A DNA stretch of 64,000 bases from an uncultured Bacteroidales bacterium (lineage in GTDB: Bacteria; Bacteroidota; Bacteroidia; Bacteroidales; F082), in the NCBI GenBank assembly GCA_937902805.1, contig CALEMB010000103.1, positions 8,694 to 72,693 on the forward strand. The letters run 5' to 3'. How positions within the stretch are numbered: the first letter of the stretch is position 1; each line of letters opens with the position of its first letter. The notes under the pieces were generated by a model that did no database searches, was not told where the DNA came from, and worked only from the letters and a program-made list of their open reading frames with translations. Shown here piece by piece: positions 61,648 through 64,000 of the stretch. The translations under genes and the position numbers were made by a program.

Positions 61648-62077
61648 AAAAGATGCTGCGGACACATTATCAGGGATGTTGAATTCCCTTTTGGTGCAGC
61701 GACCTCCGGTAAATTATGACTATTATTATACGGAAACCATAATAATAGAAATTCAAATAGGCGAACATCATGATTTTCCCCAGTCAATTTTTCCCAACAT
61801 TACTCCGCGCTATTGCGAGTTCTACATAGAAAATCCCACGGAAAACGACAAATGGATGGATGCCGACAGAATGAATTATCATTATCTTGCCGAAAAATAT
61901 TTGGTTTTGGTGGATTTACCAAATTCCGAAATCCCGTCGGGTCATGTTTTATTTGAAGTCATGGTGGATGATTATAAAATTTATAATCCATACACTATAG
62001 GCCATCGAACAACGGCATGCTATGGCAACAGGAACATCATTGGCCACAATTCGGTTGTCAAAGAGTATTTGCAATAA
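61631..62077 (+). pseudogene. remnant of the lipoprotein gene, C-terminal half
   Basis: KKDAADTLSGML, ITPRYCEFYIENPTENDKW, YHYLAEKYLVLVDLP and HNSVVKEYLQ align with residues ~201-347 of the lipoprotein at 4.6-5.7 kb. The signal peptide and the N-terminal ~200 residues are absent, and the reading begins right at the break with the TPR remnant. It ends 18 bp before the intact sorting-domain gene. Translation from an internal ATG would give a cytoplasmic fragment. Confidence 0.85.
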
Positions 62078-62095
62078 TTAAACTGAAAAATCAAC

Positions 62096-63643
62096 ATGAA
62101 AAAAAGCATTATTCTTGTAGGTATACTCGCGGTTTTTCACTCTTTGCTCGCCCAAGAATGGATTATCGAGACCGAAGAGTTGAGAGATAGTTATATACAA
62201 GACATGGTTTCGGTAGATGATGAAGAATCCGTTTTGGGCATTGGATATACAGGGTATCCAGATTATTTTGACGGCGTTGTGGTCAAAATTGAAAAGGACG
62301 GAAGTTCAATTGGTCGGATTGTTCATCTACCAGGAATGATGCTCCAGTATTATAGTGCAGTTCAACTTTCCAATGGAAACTACATGGTCTTTGGCATTTG
62401 TGACGATAGTTTATGTGATTACCACGCTCAACGTTTCTTTAGAATAGATGTGTTCAATAGTCAACTTGAATCTGTGCTTACAAAGACCTACAGCGTTGAT
62501 GATGACATTTTCGACTGCTTCTATAATGCCTATTATGGTAAAATTATGAAGTCTATGATTTCCAAATTAGGAACAATAACACTAGCAGCCAGACTTTCAT
62601 ATTCTTATAAAAAGAGTTATAGAGGTGCGGTCCGTTTTTACGAATTTGATGAGATGGGAGAAATTATAAAAATGGTCGACAATCCATTAAACGTGGCTTA
62701 TACAGCAGGAATTGGGAAACTAACCTATGAGCCACATTCCGACAACTTATTGGTTACCATCAACGGAGGATCTTTTCCACCACATTCTGGCTTGCCTGGA
62801 ATCTATGTTGTGGATAATAATTATAATATTGTGGCGAAACAAGACTTCATTCACATACAAGGCGGCCTTCCTATCAACGTGGACGAAATTTTCCAAATCG
62901 GCTGCGAAGGCAAGTGGATTGACAATGAATATATTATCCTTGATGCCGAAAAAAGCGCACATCGTAGCTCGACATACAATACATTGTACAAAGTGGATTC
63001 TGCTCTAAATGTTTATGCTGAATTACGTCTTCCACCGTACGATTCCTGTACATCGTCACCTTATGGTACAAGTACAGCATATATCAATGACACCACTATT
63101 TTTTCATTTACGGATTGCAGTGAGTTTATATGGTCGACAGACAAAAGGCAAGTCAATGTGATTTTGGTGGATAAGAACTTGAACCTATTGGGAAGAAAAG
63201 TGATTCAAAAAGATAATGTCCAGTATTTTTGCTCGACTCCACCAGCAAGATTTGAAGATGGAGGTTGTGTCATAGTTTTGTGTTCTAGAAACGGAGATTT
63301 TTATCCTGGTAGTCCTTTTTATGAGGTACAATTTGTGAAATTCCGCCGCGAGGACATAGAAATCACTTGGGATGTGGTAAACGAAACGGCAACAATACCG
63401 ACAAATGTTGCCTATCCCAACCCCGCAGAGTATTCCATCAATATCCCTATCGATGAAAACCTATCCAACGATGCCCGAATCCAAATCTTCGATGCCAAAG
63501 GAGTGAAATGCCTTGATAGCGAAATGGGTGGCTCGGGAAATCTGATTACGCTTGACGTTCATAATCTTGATGCTGGATTGTATGTCTATAAAATTAGATC
63601 GGGAAACAAGGTCGTCGGTAGCGGGAAGTTTGTGAAGGACTAA
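62096..63643 (+). CDS. type IX secreted protein, paralog of the left-edge protein
   Basis: 515 residues with a signal peptide (MKKSIILVGILAVFHSLLAQ) and a C-terminal sorting domain (YPNPAEYSINIPI, IFDAKGVKCLDS, LDAGLYVYKI, GKFVKD). The whole length is similar to the protein at 3.1-4.6 kb; shared parts include HIQGGLPINVDEI against HIQGDLSSNTDNI and CEGKWIDNEY against CEGKWLDNQY. The reading frame is intact even though the two genes before it are broken. No promoter of its own is evident, so expression is uncertain. Confidence 0.85.
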   Translation: MKKSIILVGILAVFHSLLAQEWIIETEELRDSYIQDMVSVDDEESVLGIGYTGYPDYFDGVVVKIEKDGSSIGRIVHLPGMMLQYYSAVQLSNGNYMVFGICDDSLCDYHAQRFFRIDVFNSQLESVLTKTYSVDDDIFDCFYNAYYGKIMKSMISKLGTITLAARLSYSYKKSYRGAVRFYEFDEMGEIIKMVDNPLNVAYTAGIGKLTYEPHSDNLLVTINGGSFPPHSGLPGIYVVDNNYNIVAKQDFIHIQGGLPINVDEIFQIGCEGKWIDNEYIILDAEKSAHRSSTYNTLYKVDSALNVYAELRLPPYDSCTSSPYGTSTAYINDTTIFSFTDCSEFIWSTDKRQVNVILVDKNLNLLGRKVIQKDNVQYFCSTPPARFEDGGCVIVLCSRNGDFYPGSPFYEVQFVKFRREDIEITWDVVNETATIPTNVAYPNPAEYSINIPIDENLSNDARIQIFDAKGVKCLDSEMGGSGNLITLDVHNLDAGLYVYKIRSGNKVVGSGKFVKD

Positions 63644-63659
63644 GCACATCCGCTTTGGC

Positions 63660-63787
63660 AGATTTGCAATCCGCCGGCGTCGAATAAATACGAGACGCTT
63701 GCGCAACAACAAACAATCCATTATCTTTGCCCACAAAACCAGCATATTATGATAAGGCGTGAAACATATTTCGGGGATTGCAAATCT
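63660..63787. repeat. separated inverted repeat after the sorting-domain gene
   Basis: AGATTTGCAATCC and GGATTGCAAATCT are exact complements 102 bp apart. Between them lies a TATCTTTG promoter at 63722-63729. The stretch 63644-64000 has no supported gene. Confidence 0.7.
63722..63729 (+). promoter_or_regulatory. orphan promoter near the right edge
   Basis: TATCTTTG on the plus strand. Only a 26-codon reading follows, which runs into the second arm of the inverted repeat; no gene is supported within the window. Confidence 0.35.
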
Positions 63788-63880
63788 CCGAAAAATCAAA
63801 AAACATTGAAATTGACGTTTGACATTTGACGTTTTGCGGAAGGGTGGGGTGCCCCCCCGTCTCCTCCCTGCCTGCTCCCT

Positions 63881-63902
63881 GCATCCTCTCTGCATCCTCT
63901 CT
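63881..63902. repeat. two tandem copies of an 11-bp unit
   Basis: GCATCCTCTCT is repeated twice, within a longer stretch of related CTCCCTGC-type units from about 63861. Confidence 0.75.
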
Positions 63903-64000
63903 GCTTGTCCCTGATTTCAGGGACTTGGTTGCATGCAACCATAATAATGTAATTTGCTGATTTTGGTTGTCACTTCAGCGTCTTACGACTGATGCAAGTT

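Noticed and set aside
63750..63830. 26-codon reading frame after the orphan promoter
   Set aside because: Too short, and it is made in part by the arm of an inverted repeat; no support for a gene.

Overview
The window is chromosomal DNA from a member of the Bacteroidales. The evidence is internal: promoters of the TAnnTTTG type, no consistent Shine-Dalgarno sequences, three proteins with C-terminal YPNP-type sorting domains of the type IX secretion system, a TonB-dependent receptor with a CarboxypepD-like N-terminal domain, and Bacteroidetes-typical families (DUF3244, DUF4175, DUF4292, HYC_CC_PP, L-fucose salvage genes, an EF-G2 paralog). Genus cannot be fixed from the sequence; a ptb-buk pair points to a butyrate-forming fermenter. 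No rRNA, prophage, integrase, transposase or CRISPR array was seen.

Layout. 1-8.1 kb: a minus-strand secreted/surface locus: a TPR lipoprotein with a transmembrane helix and a possible HTH end, a DUF3244 protein, a lipoprotein, a sorting-domain protein, a YadA-head-like coiled-coil protein, a small sorting-domain protein with a YD-like motif, and an SpvB/RHS-type protein that runs off the left edge. 8.1-11.4 kb: an EF-G paralog with changed GTPase motifs and a PfkB sugar/nucleoside kinase. 11.6 kb: tRNA-Asn. 11.7-16.3 kb: polysaccharide genes. 16.4-19.1 kb: an L-fucose operon with an unusual nucleotidyltransferase-GHMP kinase fusion. 19.2-26.7 kb: envelope genes (SprT-like, small lipoprotein, EnvC, DUF4292, PagL-like barrel, TPR protein), dut and a flippase. 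26.8-36.7 kb: a large histidine kinase, a methyltransferase, mnmG between two parS-like 16-mers, ybeY, DUF4175 and tRNA-Thr.

37.3-39.7 kb: BlaI repressor and a BlaR1-like M56 protease with two TonB-C-like domains. 39.9-49.7 kb: nitroreductases, LolA-like protein, dicarboxylate symporter, glutathione peroxidase, alcohol dehydrogenase, a large MMPL transporter, a cytidylate-kinase-like protein and a GNAT enzyme. 49.8-53.7 kb: HYC_CC_PP protein, TonB receptor, ROK kinase. 54.5-59.1 kb: four overlapping genes for exported proteins ending in a large leucine-rich-repeat protein with three WW-N modules; this is the best candidate for an undescribed system. 59.2-61.3 kb: ptb-buk. 61.4-63.6 kb: a degraded, inverted second copy of the left-edge locus.

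Across the window there are several families of short palindromic repeats. Some lie between genes and at least three lie in frame inside genes. A family of AT-rich leader repeats sits just before four unrelated genes.
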